From assembly GCA_900466475.1 (NCBI GenBank), contig UBMI01000021.1, positions 310,001-374,000 on the forward strand: 64,000 nt of DNA, read 5' to 3'. The first letter of the stretch is position 1; each line of letters starts with the position of its first letter. The stretch is from Hyphomicrobiales bacterium. GTDB lineage: Bacteria; Pseudomonadota; Alphaproteobacteria; Rhizobiales; Rhizobiaceae. The position numbers were made by a program, and so were the translations under genes. Below the pieces are notes generated by a model. It did no database searches. It saw only the letters and a program-made list of their open reading frames with translations, and was not told the DNA's origin. Positions 34,816 through 43,110 of the stretch are shown one piece after another.

Positions 34816-35451
34816 CTAGCCCGCGAAGGCGATCAGGTTTCCATCTGGATCGCATACGATGAATGTTCTGGCGCCCCAGGGTTCCAGCCTCAGCGGCTGA
34901 TGAAAGGGCACGCCATTTGCGGTGTATTCGAGAAAAAGCGCCTTCACATCATCAAGTGTGATCGTTGCCGACAGGATATCCCTCTCGCGCTGACGAAGTT
35001 CGGGATGGAAGGCAGGCATGTCGACGTGGCGAAGATTGAGCCTGGCTGCATCGCGAACGACTTGCGCATAAAAGGGCGGTTCGCCGTAGGTAAAGGCGAT
35101 CGTGAAGCCGAGTTTCTGTGAGTAGAAATCGCAGGCGGCCTGGATATCGTCCACAAAAAGCTGCGGCTGAGCGTCAAGCAATGTCGGTTGGCAAGCGGAT
35201 TTCTGTTGGTCGGTTGCACTCATCTCCGTGAGCCCTTTTTTCAGCGCCTCCCAGCTTTCAAATCCCTCCTGCGCGGCCACCAGTTCCTGTGCATCCGCAA
35301 GCTTGAACTCAAGTTCGAGGATTTGCCGGTCATTGAGATGGCGGTAGCGGGAAAGCCAATGGCGAATCTCTGCGGCGACAGGATAATAACGATCCTGATG
35401 CCAGCGCTTGAATTGTTTGGCTTTCTTCCGGAGATTTTCGAGGTTCGGCAT
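34816..35451 (-). CDS. VOC-domain protein with an extra N-terminal helical domain
   Basis: A 211-residue protein from ATG 35451 (MPNLENLRKKAKQFKRWHQD). Residues 1-75 form a basic, helix-rich domain ending in AAQEGFESWEALKKGL, a motif I have seen attached to ankyrin and glyoxalase-type proteins. Residues 95-211 are a VOC domain with LFVDDIQAACDFYSQKLGF and the C-terminal strand VCDPDGNLIAFAG, as in bleomycin-resistance and glyoxalase proteins. Function unknown; the N-terminal part could bind a nucleic acid or protein partner. Convergent with tme; olsB is 117 bp upstream on the same strand. Confidence 0.82.
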   Translation of the reverse strand: MPNLENLRKKAKQFKRWHQDRYYPVAAEIRHWLSRYRHLNDRQILELEFKLADAQELVAAQEGFESWEALKKGLTEMSATDQQKSACQPTLLDAQPQLFVDDIQAACDFYSQKLGFTIAFTYGEPPFYAQVVRDAARLNLRHVDMPAFHPELRQRERDILSATITLDDVKALFLEYTANGVPFHQPLRLEPWGARTFIVCDPDGNLIAFAG

Positions 35452-35568
35452 GGCGCAAGGTTTGATCTTGTAGGCGGGCATAGCCCAGCCGGCACCATTG
35501 CCGATACGCCCTACTGAAAACGCCGAACAAGAATGGATGCATGAGACATCGCCGTCAAGCGATGGCCG

Positions 35569-36444
35569 TCAGCTTGCGAAGCGACCTGCGTCTGCACCGT
35601 AATAATTGAGATACCGGTCGGAAATGCTCGATATCGGTAGCACGATCAGTACGTCGGTCGTATTGAACGCCTGATCGACGACCGCGCTGGAACCAACCAT
35701 CGCGCCGAGGCGCAGGTAACCCTTGATGAGCGGCGGCAACGCCATGAGCGCCTTTTTCGGATTGACGCCTTCAGCCGGCATCAGGTCCATGTCGCGCGCG
35801 AGATGCGGCAGGGCGCCAACGGCCCATTCGTTCTTGGCGAGCACGCTGTGATAGAGGAAGGAGAGTGCCAGCGCATGGCTTTCCGGGTGAACGCCTGGGA
35901 AGGAGGCGCAGCCGAACATGGCGCTCATGCCGTGCTTCAGCGCATAGGCCCAATTGCCCTGCCAGAGCAGTTCCACCGTACGCTTGGTACGGTACTCCGG
36001 CAGCACGCAGGAGCGGCCGAGTTCCATGAAGCGCTTGTCAGGATGACGGGCAATGAGCTCGTCGATCGCAAATTCCGAAGCCGAGTAAAAACCGCCATTG
36101 GCCATGGCGACATCCTGTCTCAGCAGGCGGTAGGTCCCGACGATCTGGTCTTCAGCGTCTCCCTCGATCGAGCGGTCGAGAACGAGAAGATGATCGCAGA
36201 AGGCATCGTAGGCATCGAAGTCCCGCTCGCGGCGCATGGCGTCTGCCGGCAGCTGGGCCTTCATTTCCTCGACGAAAACGCGGTAACGCACAGCCTGCGC
36301 GGCATCGATTTCACGCGCGCTGCGGGCAAGGCGAGTCTCCAGATTGCCGATACGACCGAGAACATCGTCTTCCTTCGGGGCGGCAGCCGTCGACGGCCGA
36401 GCGGCCTCGGCAACAGCGTCACAATTAAGGATGTCAACAGACAT
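35569..36444 (-). CDS. olsB: L-ornithine N-alpha-acyltransferase OlsB
   Basis: Transfers a 3-hydroxyacyl chain from acyl carrier protein to the alpha-amino group of ornithine, making lyso-ornithine lipid, the first step of phosphorus-free ornithine lipid synthesis in rhizobial membranes. The 291-residue GNAT-like protein has the family stretches AVRYRVFVEEMKAQLP, FMELGRSCVLPEYR and NWAYALKHGMSAMFGCASFP. The start and length fit S. meliloti OlsB. Its partner OlsA is probably the acyltransferase at 18.8-19.6 kb. Expression of olsB rises on phosphate starvation in S. meliloti; I did not identify a Pho box in the 108-bp upstream region. Confidence 0.88.
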   Translation of the reverse strand: MSVDILNCDAVAEAARPSTAAAPKEDDVLGRIGNLETRLARSAREIDAAQAVRYRVFVEEMKAQLPADAMRRERDFDAYDAFCDHLLVLDRSIEGDAEDQIVGTYRLLRQDVAMANGGFYSASEFAIDELIARHPDKRFMELGRSCVLPEYRTKRTVELLWQGNWAYALKHGMSAMFGCASFPGVHPESHALALSFLYHSVLAKNEWAVGALPHLARDMDLMPAEGVNPKKALMALPPLIKGYLRLGAMVGSSAVVDQAFNTTDVLIVLPISSISDRYLNYYGADAGRFAS

Positions 36445-36552
36445 GGCGATTCTCCCGTCTCCGGCCTACCACACGCCATAAAACACTTATGTACGACAGG
36501 AAAGTGACATATCGAATTTGTGCACGCAAGAAACGTGCCGATTTCCCCACCT

Positions 36553-38787
36553 TCAGCGCGCCTCAGCCCGGCGTGCCGAAAGCGCAACAACCGCCTGTAC
36601 TTCGGTCAACAGCCTGACTGGATCCACCGGCTTCACCATGACGCGATTGGCGCCGTTGAGCAAGACCTGTCGCCGCGATTCGTCACTCTTGTCAGCAGTC
36701 AGGACAATGACCGGTACGGGCTGAAGATCGAGCCGTCGTTCGTGTCCGCGCAGGCGTCCGAGCATGTCGATGCCATTGCCGCCGGGCATGGAGAGATCGC
36801 TGATGATGATATCGGGCCTGTCGTCACCCAGTGCATAATCGAGCAGGGTTTCGAAATCATCCACGTGCCTGACGGAATGGCCGCCTTTTTCCAGCATGAC
36901 CCGCACCAGCATGGCATTGATCGGATCGTCCTCGCCTAGCAAGACGGAAAGACCGCCGCCCATCGCCGTCCGTTCTGCAATGGATGGGCCGAGCCCGGGC
37001 TGGTTGTCGTTCAGCGCATCGCGCTTTTCCATGCCGCGCATGCGTCCGCGCAGCACGTCGATCAGCGACTGCTCGCGCAGCGGACGGATCAGCCACGCAT
37101 CGAAGAGGTCGAGCGAATAGGAGTTGCGCTCTTCCGGATTGACGAGCAGCACCTTGCGCAGGCCGAGTGCCGCGATCTCCGTGCGATCGGCGATGTGCAG
37201 CGAGAAATCGTCAGACATGCGGTGATCGACGATAATATCGGTCGGTCGGTCGCCGCTGCGGGCTAGCGACAGCAGGCTTTCGCGCGCAGCCTCGCCGCCG
37301 GCAACCAGGTGGCAGCGTCCGCCAAGCGTCGTGATCGTTTCTGCGATCGCCGCGCGCGCTGCGCCCGCCGGAGCGAGCAGCACGATGCTGTTTCCTGCCA
37401 GCAATGTATTCCGGGTGGCTGTATCCTCTTCCGAAAATTCGACAGGAAAGCGGATGGTGAACTGGCTGCCCTTGCCCCTCTCGCTTGCAACTGTCAGCGA
37501 ACCGCCGAATTCGCGCATGATGCGGGCGGAGATTGCAAGGCCGAGGCCCGTGCCGTTGCTCTTCTGGGCAAGCGAACCGCCCTGTTCGAATTCCCCAAAT
37601 ATACGCGCCTGCTCCTCCGCCGTCATGCCGGGCCCGGTATCGGTCACCGATATCACCAGCTCGCCGGCAGCCCGGGAGACGCGGATGAAGACACCGCCGG
37701 CCTGGGTGAACTTGACGGCATTGCCGATGACATTGAAGAGCACCTGCCGCAGTCGCGCCGGATCGAAGTTCATCAGCTCCGGTACATCGGAGGAAACTGT
37801 CGCGCCGATCTCGATACCCTTCTCATGGGCGCGATGGGCGAGCATCTCGACAACGCTTTCGACCAGCTTGCGCAGGGATTCCGAGCGCGGATGAAGCTGG
37901 AAGCGGCCGACCTCGATGGTGGAAAAGTCGAGCAAATCCTCAACCAGCTGCGTCAGCGCCTGACCGGACTGGCGGATACTGGTGAGGTAGTTCTGCTGTT
38001 CCTGCGTGAGCTTCGTTTCTGCGATCAGATGCGCCATGCCGAGAATGCCTGACAGAGGCGTGCGGATTTCGTGGCTGACCGTGGCAAGCAGCCGCGATTT
38101 GGCGGCGCTGTTATATTCGGCCTTCTGCCGAGCCTCCTCACGGCTTTCGGCGGCAAGCCGCTCTTCGGTCACGTCGCGCGCGATGCTCTGCAGAAGCAGG
38201 CGTCCATTTGCCGGATCGCGGGTCACCACATCTTGCCAGAGAAAGATGCGCTGGCCGGTCGATGTCGAGATTTCGACATCATAGCGGTGCGGCTGAGGGC
38301 CGGGGCGGAAGGCAAGGCCGATCTCCTCGCAAGTCTGGCCTTGGGGTTTGGCGCGCCCGGTCAGCCGGCGGAACGTCTCATTGGCGCCGATGATGCGGCG
38401 GTCCATCGTCCGGGTGACGACGATGTCGCCGAGCACGTCATGGACCTCACCGAGCAGGCCGGTTGTATCGACACGTTCAGATATATCCGGGCTTCGCCCG
38501 CCGGGCCTGGCTCCGTTCTTCAAAAGCGTGGCAAGATAGCCTGCAATCGCGGCGATCAGGACAAGGCCGAGGCCTGCAACGAGTGGCCCGCCCCAGTGAG
38601 AAAGCAACAGCAGCAGGATCGCCGAAATGAGACCTGCTCCGCCGAGCCAGTAAAAGAGCAGAGGATACAGAGAGCGCAGGGGAGCCGGCGACGATAATTC
38701 ACCCGCCGTCCGGCCTCGGTAGGCCCTGACGGCGGTGCCGCCGAATGCGGCGGACAATCGGTCCTGTAACTGCGCCAGACTCTGCAT
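36553..38787 (-). CDS. Hybrid sensor histidine kinase with two receiver-type domains
   Basis: A 744-residue orphan kinase. Two transmembrane helices (residues 41-63 and 67-89) are followed by a PAS domain (110-215), a HisKA domain with His239 in TVSHEIRTPLSG, and an HATPase domain (340-455, with DTGPGMT and NGTGLGLAIS). Residues 465-585 look like a degenerate receiver: Asp521 is present, but the acidic pair is missing and the usual Lys is Arg568. The C-terminal receiver (612-735) is complete: acidic pocket GEDD at 618-621, phosphoacceptor Asp664, Lys718. With almost no periplasmic loop it probably senses a cytoplasmic or membrane signal through PAS. No partner regulator is adjacent. Confidence 0.9.
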   Translation of the reverse strand: MQSLAQLQDRLSAAFGGTAVRAYRGRTAGELSSPAPLRSLYPLLFYWLGGAGLISAILLLLLSHWGGPLVAGLGLVLIAAIAGYLATLLKNGARPGGRSPDISERVDTTGLLGEVHDVLGDIVVTRTMDRRIIGANETFRRLTGRAKPQGQTCEEIGLAFRPGPQPHRYDVEISTSTGQRIFLWQDVVTRDPANGRLLLQSIARDVTEERLAAESREEARQKAEYNSAAKSRLLATVSHEIRTPLSGILGMAHLIAETKLTQEQQNYLTSIRQSGQALTQLVEDLLDFSTIEVGRFQLHPRSESLRKLVESVVEMLAHRAHEKGIEIGATVSSDVPELMNFDPARLRQVLFNVIGNAVKFTQAGGVFIRVSRAAGELVISVTDTGPGMTAEEQARIFGEFEQGGSLAQKSNGTGLGLAISARIMREFGGSLTVASERGKGSQFTIRFPVEFSEEDTATRNTLLAGNSIVLLAPAGAARAAIAETITTLGGRCHLVAGGEAARESLLSLARSGDRPTDIIVDHRMSDDFSLHIADRTEIAALGLRKVLLVNPEERNSYSLDLFDAWLIRPLREQSLIDVLRGRMRGMEKRDALNDNQPGLGPSIAERTAMGGGLSVLLGEDDPINAMLVRVMLEKGGHSVRHVDDFETLLDYALGDDRPDIIISDLSMPGGNGIDMLGRLRGHERRLDLQPVPVIVLTADKSDESRRQVLLNGANRVMVKPVDPVRLLTEVQAVVALSARRAEAR

Positions 38788-38842
38788 GCAGTCCAGCTAA
38801 CATATTGCCCGTTCCGAATGTTTTCAGGAATCCGCTAAAAAT

Positions 38843-39349
38843 TTAATGATCCGTCTTTTTCGGCTTCTGCAGCATCTCATCGACAATGACGCAGCCTGCG
38901 CCAACGGTGATAAAACTGTCGGCGAGATTGAACACGGCGAAGGACCAGGTTTCCGTGTGGAAGAGGATATAGTCGATCACATGGCCATAGGCGAAACGGT
39001 CGATGAGATTGCCGATCGCTCCTGCAATGATCAGCGCGTAACCGAGATGCGCCAGCCAGCGGTCCTTGGCCGTGCGATGCCAGAGATAAAGAACGAAAGC
39101 GACGATGATCAGGCGCATGCCGACGATGAACCAGCCATCCATCCCTGAGAGCATCGAGAACGCGACGCCCAGATTGTAAGTGCGGTAGAGCGCCAGCATC
39201 GGAATGACGGGCACGGCTTCCTGCAGCGGAAGATAATGGTCGACGGCGATCTTGACGATCTGGTCGAGGATGACGGCGATCACGATGAAGATCAGGATCG
39301 GCAGCGGTCGTGAAAAGAGCGCCGGGCGTGCGGTCGCAAGATCGGTCAT
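38843..39349 (-). CDS. lspA: Lipoprotein signal peptidase LspA
   Basis: Aspartyl protease in the inner membrane that removes prolipoprotein signal peptides. The 168-residue protein has four membrane helices and both catalytic motifs: AGAIGNLIDRFAYGHVIDY and FAVFNLADSFITVGA, each with one active Asp. Its start overlaps the stop of the SpoU methyltransferase gene by 4 bp. It acts before Lnt, whose gene is elsewhere in the window. Confidence 0.96.
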   Translation of the reverse strand: MTDLATARPALFSRPLPILIFIVIAVILDQIVKIAVDHYLPLQEAVPVIPMLALYRTYNLGVAFSMLSGMDGWFIVGMRLIIVAFVLYLWHRTAKDRWLAHLGYALIIAGAIGNLIDRFAYGHVIDYILFHTETWSFAVFNLADSFITVGAGCVIVDEMLQKPKKTDH

Positions 39350-40203
39350 TTGCCCTCGGATAGTGAGAGGAGATGGCGGCGTGCCTCGAAAAGCATGACG
39401 GCAGTGGCAACGCCGAGATTGAGGGAATCGGCGCGGCCCTGCTGCGGAATGCGGGCAAGCGCGTCCGCTTCCCTGGCAAGCTGGTCCGGCAGGCCGGATT
39501 GTTCGTTCCCCATCAGAAGCACGACCGGCTTCTTCTTGTAATCGATCGTGCGATAGTCGACCGAGCCGGCAAGATGGGTCGCGACGACGGAAACGCCCGC
39601 CTGCTTCTTCCAGGCGATGAATTCCTCCGCAGTTGCATGGGCGACCTGAACGGCAAAGACCGAGCCCATGGTGGCCCGCACCGTTTCTAGCGAGAAAGGA
39701 TCGGTCGTTTCGCCGACAAGAATGACGCCGGAGGCGCCGGCCGCGTCAGCCGTCCGGATGATCGTTCCAAGATTGCCCGGATCGCGCACGCGGTCGAGCG
39801 CCACCCACGTCTCTCCATCCTTCGGCCGGATATCCCTGAGCTTTGCCCAGCGCGTTTCGAAAATGCCGACCACCATCTGCGGATTGTCGCGACGCGTGAT
39901 CGAGGAGATCACCTTCTCGCTGACTTCGAGCACCAGGCCGCCGGACGCTACGGTCTTTGCAGCCATCTGCTCGACCAGCGGCTTGCCCTTGGCTGCCTTG
40001 GCGTAGACGAGCGTGCGGATTGTCCAGCCGAGCTCGATCGCGTCGATGACGAGCTTCAGCCCTTCAGCCATGAACGTGCCGCTCTCTTCACGCGACTTCT
40101 TGTTCGTCAGCGCCTTGATGTCTTTAATGATCGGATTGGCAAGCGAGGTGACTTCCTTCACCTGCCCAACCCTGCGGGGGCCGCGATCGTGGAATTCATT
40201 CAT
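39346..40203 (-). CDS. TrmH/SpoU-family RNA 2'-O-methyltransferase
   Basis: A 285-residue rRNA or tRNA ribose methyltransferase. An N-terminal substrate-binding domain (residues 15-110, with NPIIKDIKALTNKKSREESG) is followed by a SPOUT knot domain with ALDRVRDPGNLGTIIRTADA near 135, LLMGNEQSGLP near 230 and the terminal SLNLGVATAVMLFEARR motif. It resembles RlmB and the TsnR group; the exact nucleotide cannot be assigned. It overlaps by 4 bp both lspA downstream and the methyltransferase gene upstream. Confidence 0.9.
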   Translation of the reverse strand: MNEFHDRGPRRVGQVKEVTSLANPIIKDIKALTNKKSREESGTFMAEGLKLVIDAIELGWTIRTLVYAKAAKGKPLVEQMAAKTVASGGLVLEVSEKVISSITRRDNPQMVVGIFETRWAKLRDIRPKDGETWVALDRVRDPGNLGTIIRTADAAGASGVILVGETTDPFSLETVRATMGSVFAVQVAHATAEEFIAWKKQAGVSVVATHLAGSVDYRTIDYKKKPVVLLMGNEQSGLPDQLAREADALARIPQQGRADSLNLGVATAVMLFEARRHLLSLSEGK

Positions 40204-41297
40204 TTCGGCACCCAGCGGGAAAAGAGGGAAGTGGAGAGCGCCCGACCCGGCGTCTTGCCGTCGAGGCCTGCCTCGCGGATGACGAGTTCGCCGGATTCGA
40301 CCACGCCGCCGGCCCCGCGCATTGTCTCGCGCATCAATTCGTGGATCGAATAGAAGCTCGCCCGGATCGAATAGGCGGTCAGCACCAGGCCGACGGCTCT
40401 AGGCGATAGGATCTCGCGGCAGATATCCAGCATCAGCGGCAGGTGTTCGAAGAGATGCCAGACCTCGCCGTTCGGCCCGCGGCCGAATTTCGGCGGGTCG
40501 GTGAGAATGATGTCGTATTGGCTGCCTCGGCGCTCTTCGCGCAGGATGAATTTCATGGCGTCCTCGCAGATCCAGCGGATCGGCAATTTCTCCATGCGTC
40601 CCAGCGCCTGGTTTTCGCGGGCCCAACCGATCGCCTTCTTCGACGCGTCCACATGCGTGACCTCCGCACCGGCGGCAGCGGCGACCAGTGAGGCGACGCC
40701 GGTATAACCGAAGAGGTTCAGCACCTTCAGAGGTCGCCCAGCCCGTTCCACCTGTTCCTTCATCCAGCTCCAGTGCACGATCTGCTCGGGAAAAACGCCG
40801 ACGTGCCGGAAGGAGGTGAAGCGACCGAAGAAATCGACGCCGAGCAGGTTGAGGGGCCAGGTCTCGCCATGCGCCTCCTTCGGAAAACGCCAGCGGCCGG
40901 TGCCTTCCTCATCCGTATCGCCGGTGAAGACAGCGTCGACCTTCTCCCAGGCATGGGCGGGCAGCGTTGGCTGCCACAGTGCCTGTCCCTCAGGGCGCAC
41001 GATACGGTAGGGGCCGTACTGCTCCAGCTTTTGACCGTTGCCGCTGTCGATCAGATGGAAATCGCCGGCGCCCGTCGAATCGAGGATGACGGGGACGCGT
41101 TCAGCCGGCCGCTCGCCATTGCGCACCATGAGCGGGCGGTCGATTGCTGCCGGAATGGCTGCCGGTGGGCGCTGTTCGCGCTGAGGTGCAGGTTTTGCGG
41201 CCGTCTTCTCCGGCATTGCAGGTCGCGCATCGGTGCGGCGTCCGCCCGAAGGGCCTGCCGACGTCTTCGCGCCGGGCCGGCGTTCTCTCTGTTTCAA
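40200..41297 (-). CDS. Class I SAM-dependent rRNA methyltransferase (RlmI/COG1092-like)
   Basis: A 365-residue methyltransferase. The Rossmann core carries LKVLNLFGYTGVASLVAAAA (motif I) near residue 195, the acidic VTHVDASKKAIGWARENQAL next, and the catalytic ILTDPPKFGRGPNGEVWHL near 265. These fit the RlmI/RlmL-type family that methylates 23S rRNA. The first 50 residues are Arg/Pro/Ala-rich low complexity and may be an unstructured RNA-binding tail or an over-called start. First gene of the coupled set methyltransferase-SpoU-lspA. Confidence 0.87.
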   Translation of the reverse strand: MKQRERRPGAKTSAGPSGGRRTDARPAMPEKTAAKPAPQREQRPPAAIPAAIDRPLMVRNGERPAERVPVILDSTGAGDFHLIDSGNGQKLEQYGPYRIVRPEGQALWQPTLPAHAWEKVDAVFTGDTDEEGTGRWRFPKEAHGETWPLNLLGVDFFGRFTSFRHVGVFPEQIVHWSWMKEQVERAGRPLKVLNLFGYTGVASLVAAAAGAEVTHVDASKKAIGWARENQALGRMEKLPIRWICEDAMKFILREERRGSQYDIILTDPPKFGRGPNGEVWHLFEHLPLMLDICREILSPRAVGLVLTAYSIRASFYSIHELMRETMRGAGGVVESGELVIREAGLDGKTPGRALSTSLFSRWVPK

Positions 41298-41412
41298 CGT
41301 GGTCTTCCGCGTCCAAAAATCAATTGAGCCAGTGCAAATAGCATCCTGTCCGACCTTGGCAAAGCGCTTTCCCGTTATGATATGGTTCGCTCATGGAAAT
41401 GGGGAATTGCTG

Positions 41413-41865
41413 ATGGAACTGATCGGGGAGGAACGCATCGCCGCGCCGCGGGATGTCGTATGGGCGGCCATGAACGATCCCGATATCATCAGGCAATGCA
41501 TTCCCGGCTGCCAGAGCGTCGAAAAGCTGTCGCCCACACAATTCCTGGCAACGGTCAAAGTCGGTTTCGGACTGTTTTCCGTGACGTTCAACGGCGAGAT
41601 CAGGCTTTCGAATGTCAATGTGCCGCGCAGTTACACCATCGCCGCGGAAGGGCGGGGCGGGATTGCCGGCTTTGCAAGAGGCGAAGCCGATGTGACCCTG
41701 GTGGACGAGGGCCTGCATACCCTGCTGTGTTATAAGGCGGACGGTGATACGGGTGGCCGGGTCGCCGAACTCGGCGGCAGGCTGATCCGCACCACGCTGG
41801 AAAAGCTCGCGCGACGCTTCTGGGGCAGCTTCAACGCGGCCGTCGTCGAAAAGGCTGCAGGCTAG
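41413..41865 (+). CDS. CoxG-like SRPBCC-family protein
   Basis: A 150-residue START/SRPBCC-fold protein resembling CoxG (carbon monoxide dehydrogenase subunit G). The ATG at 41413 begins MELIGEERIAAPRDVVWAAM, the family N-terminus; MNDPDIIRQCIPGCQSVEKL follows. Relatives recruit CO dehydrogenase-like enzymes to the membrane, but no cox genes are near, so a lipid- or small-molecule-binding role is all that can be said. The frame extends 60 codons upstream into sequence that looks non-coding. The GNAT gene starts 5 bp after its stop. Confidence 0.83.
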   Translation: MELIGEERIAAPRDVVWAAMNDPDIIRQCIPGCQSVEKLSPTQFLATVKVGFGLFSVTFNGEIRLSNVNVPRSYTIAAEGRGGIAGFARGEADVTLVDEGLHTLLCYKADGDTGGRVAELGGRLIRTTLEKLARRFWGSFNAAVVEKAAG

Positions 41866-41870
41866 ACACC

Positions 41871-42341
41871 ATGCATAATCCCTTCCAAGCAGGATCGATG
41901 ACCTGGAAAATCCGACCGAACCGTCCCGAAGATGCGATGCAGCTCGCTGAAATCTACCTCTCCGTCCGACGCCGAACCTTCACATGGGTGGACCCCGGCA
42001 AATTTCATCGGGAGGATTTTGCCGCCCATACCAACGGCGAAATGATCTCCGTCTGCGAGGGACCCGCTGGGAAGATAGCTGGCTTCATATCGATCTGGGC
42101 GGCGGATGATTTCATACACATGCTCTACATCCTGCCCGAATTCCAGGGCAAAGGCGCGGGAACTGCCTTGCTGCAATCGCTTCCCGCCTGGCCCGAGCAC
42201 AGGTATCGGCTGAAATGCCTGGTCAACAACAGCAGGGCCAAAGCCTTCTATCTGGCGCATGGCTTTCAGGTCACCGGCAGGGGCGCCTCGACGGAAGGCG
42301 ACTATGAAGAACTGAGTTTCATTCCCGCCACGACGGGATAG
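41871..42341 (+). CDS. GNAT-family N-acetyltransferase
   Basis: A 156-residue acetyltransferase. The acetyl-CoA site is ILPEFQGKGAGTALLQSL (Q-x2-G-x-G/A), and the C-terminal SRAKAFYLAHGFQVTGRG is typical of the fold. The start may be ATG 41871 or the in-frame ATG at 41898 (MTWKIRPNRPEDAMQ), which fits the usual GNAT N-terminus better. It is co-directional with and 5 bp from the CoxG-like gene. Substrate unknown. Convergent with the LapA-like gene, 6 bp away. Confidence 0.82.
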   Translation: MHNPFQAGSMTWKIRPNRPEDAMQLAEIYLSVRRRTFTWVDPGKFHREDFAAHTNGEMISVCEGPAGKIAGFISIWAADDFIHMLYILPEFQGKGAGTALLQSLPAWPEHRYRLKCLVNNSRAKAFYLAHGFQVTGRGASTEGDYEELSFIPATTG

Positions 42342-42347
42342 CTGCAA

Positions 42348-42680
42348 TCACCGCGAGGGTAACTGTCCGGCGATTTCCTCCGCCCGTGTTTTGTGGCGGC
42401 CAGCTTCGCCTTGCCAGCGGATTGCTTCCTTGGCTTCGACGCGTGCGCGCTTGCGATGTTTGCCCTGATTGAACCAGGTCGCAGCAGAACCCACCAGCAT
42501 GCCAATGATGAAGGCGATCAGCAGGAAGACGAAGAAAGGCGCGGCGAGGGAAAGAACCTGATCTTCCGGTCGAAACGGATTGAAGGCAAGCGTCACATTC
42601 TGTCGGTTGGCGACGCAGAAGATGATCAGGATGACGCCGAGTGGCAGCAAAATCAAAAGGTTGATGATCTTCTTGGTCAT
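42348..42680 (-). CDS. LapA-domain (DUF1049) membrane protein
   Basis: A 110-residue inner-membrane protein with two transmembrane helices, residues 6-24 (INLLILLPLGVILIIFCVAN) and about 48-68 (FFVFLLIAFIIGMLVGSAAT), the latter ending at a WFNQGKHRKRARVEAK basic stretch and a helical tail. This matches LapA, which with LapB regulates LPS synthesis in E. coli; its role in rhizobia is untested. In alphaproteobacteria it typically follows ihfB, as here (100 bp). Confidence 0.83.
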   Translation of the reverse strand: MTKKIINLLILLPLGVILIIFCVANRQNVTLAFNPFRPEDQVLSLAAPFFVFLLIAFIIGMLVGSAATWFNQGKHRKRARVEAKEAIRWQGEAGRHKTRAEEIAGQLPSR

Positions 42681-42780
42681 AGGGTTCTCCGCGCCGGTCT
42701 TCCAAAGGCAAGCTTCATGGACGCCAGAATAGAATGGCGGCGGCGAAGTTCAAGTGCGGCTTGATGTGCGATGCCGAGGA

Positions 42781-43080
42781 TCAATCCTCTTCGTCGGCCT
42801 GTCCGGGGTTCAGGCGCTCACGCAGTTCCTTGCCGGTCTTGAAGAAGGGGACCCACTTCTCTTCGACGAATACCGTATCGCCGGTGCGCGGGTTGCGGCC
42901 GGAGCGGGATGGGCGGTTCTTGACCGAAAATGCGCCGAAGCCGCGCAGTTCGACGCGGTTGCCGGCAGCAAGCGCATCCGTGATCTCGTCGAGGACCGCA
43001 TTGACGATATTTTCAACATCGCGGTGGTAGAGATGCGGATTGCGTGCCGCAACGATCTGCACCAGTTCGGACTTGATCAC
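42781..43080 (-). CDS. ihfB: Integration host factor beta subunit
   Basis: Nucleoid-associated DNA-bending protein, 99 residues. The IHF-beta wording MIKSELVQIVAARNPHLYHR at the N-terminus and the DNA-contact arm GFGAFSVKNRPSRSGRNPRTG with the intercalating Pro (NPRTG) are present. IHF helps RpoN-dependent promoters by bending DNA; rpoN itself is 3.5 kb away. It lies 30 bp after sppA and before the LapA-like gene on the minus strand. Confidence 0.95.
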   Translation of the reverse strand: MIKSELVQIVAARNPHLYHRDVENIVNAVLDEITDALAAGNRVELRGFGAFSVKNRPSRSGRNPRTGDTVFVEEKWVPFFKTGKELRERLNPGQADEED

Positions 43081-43110
43081 GATTGCCCCCTTAAATTATT
43101 GATTTCTTAT

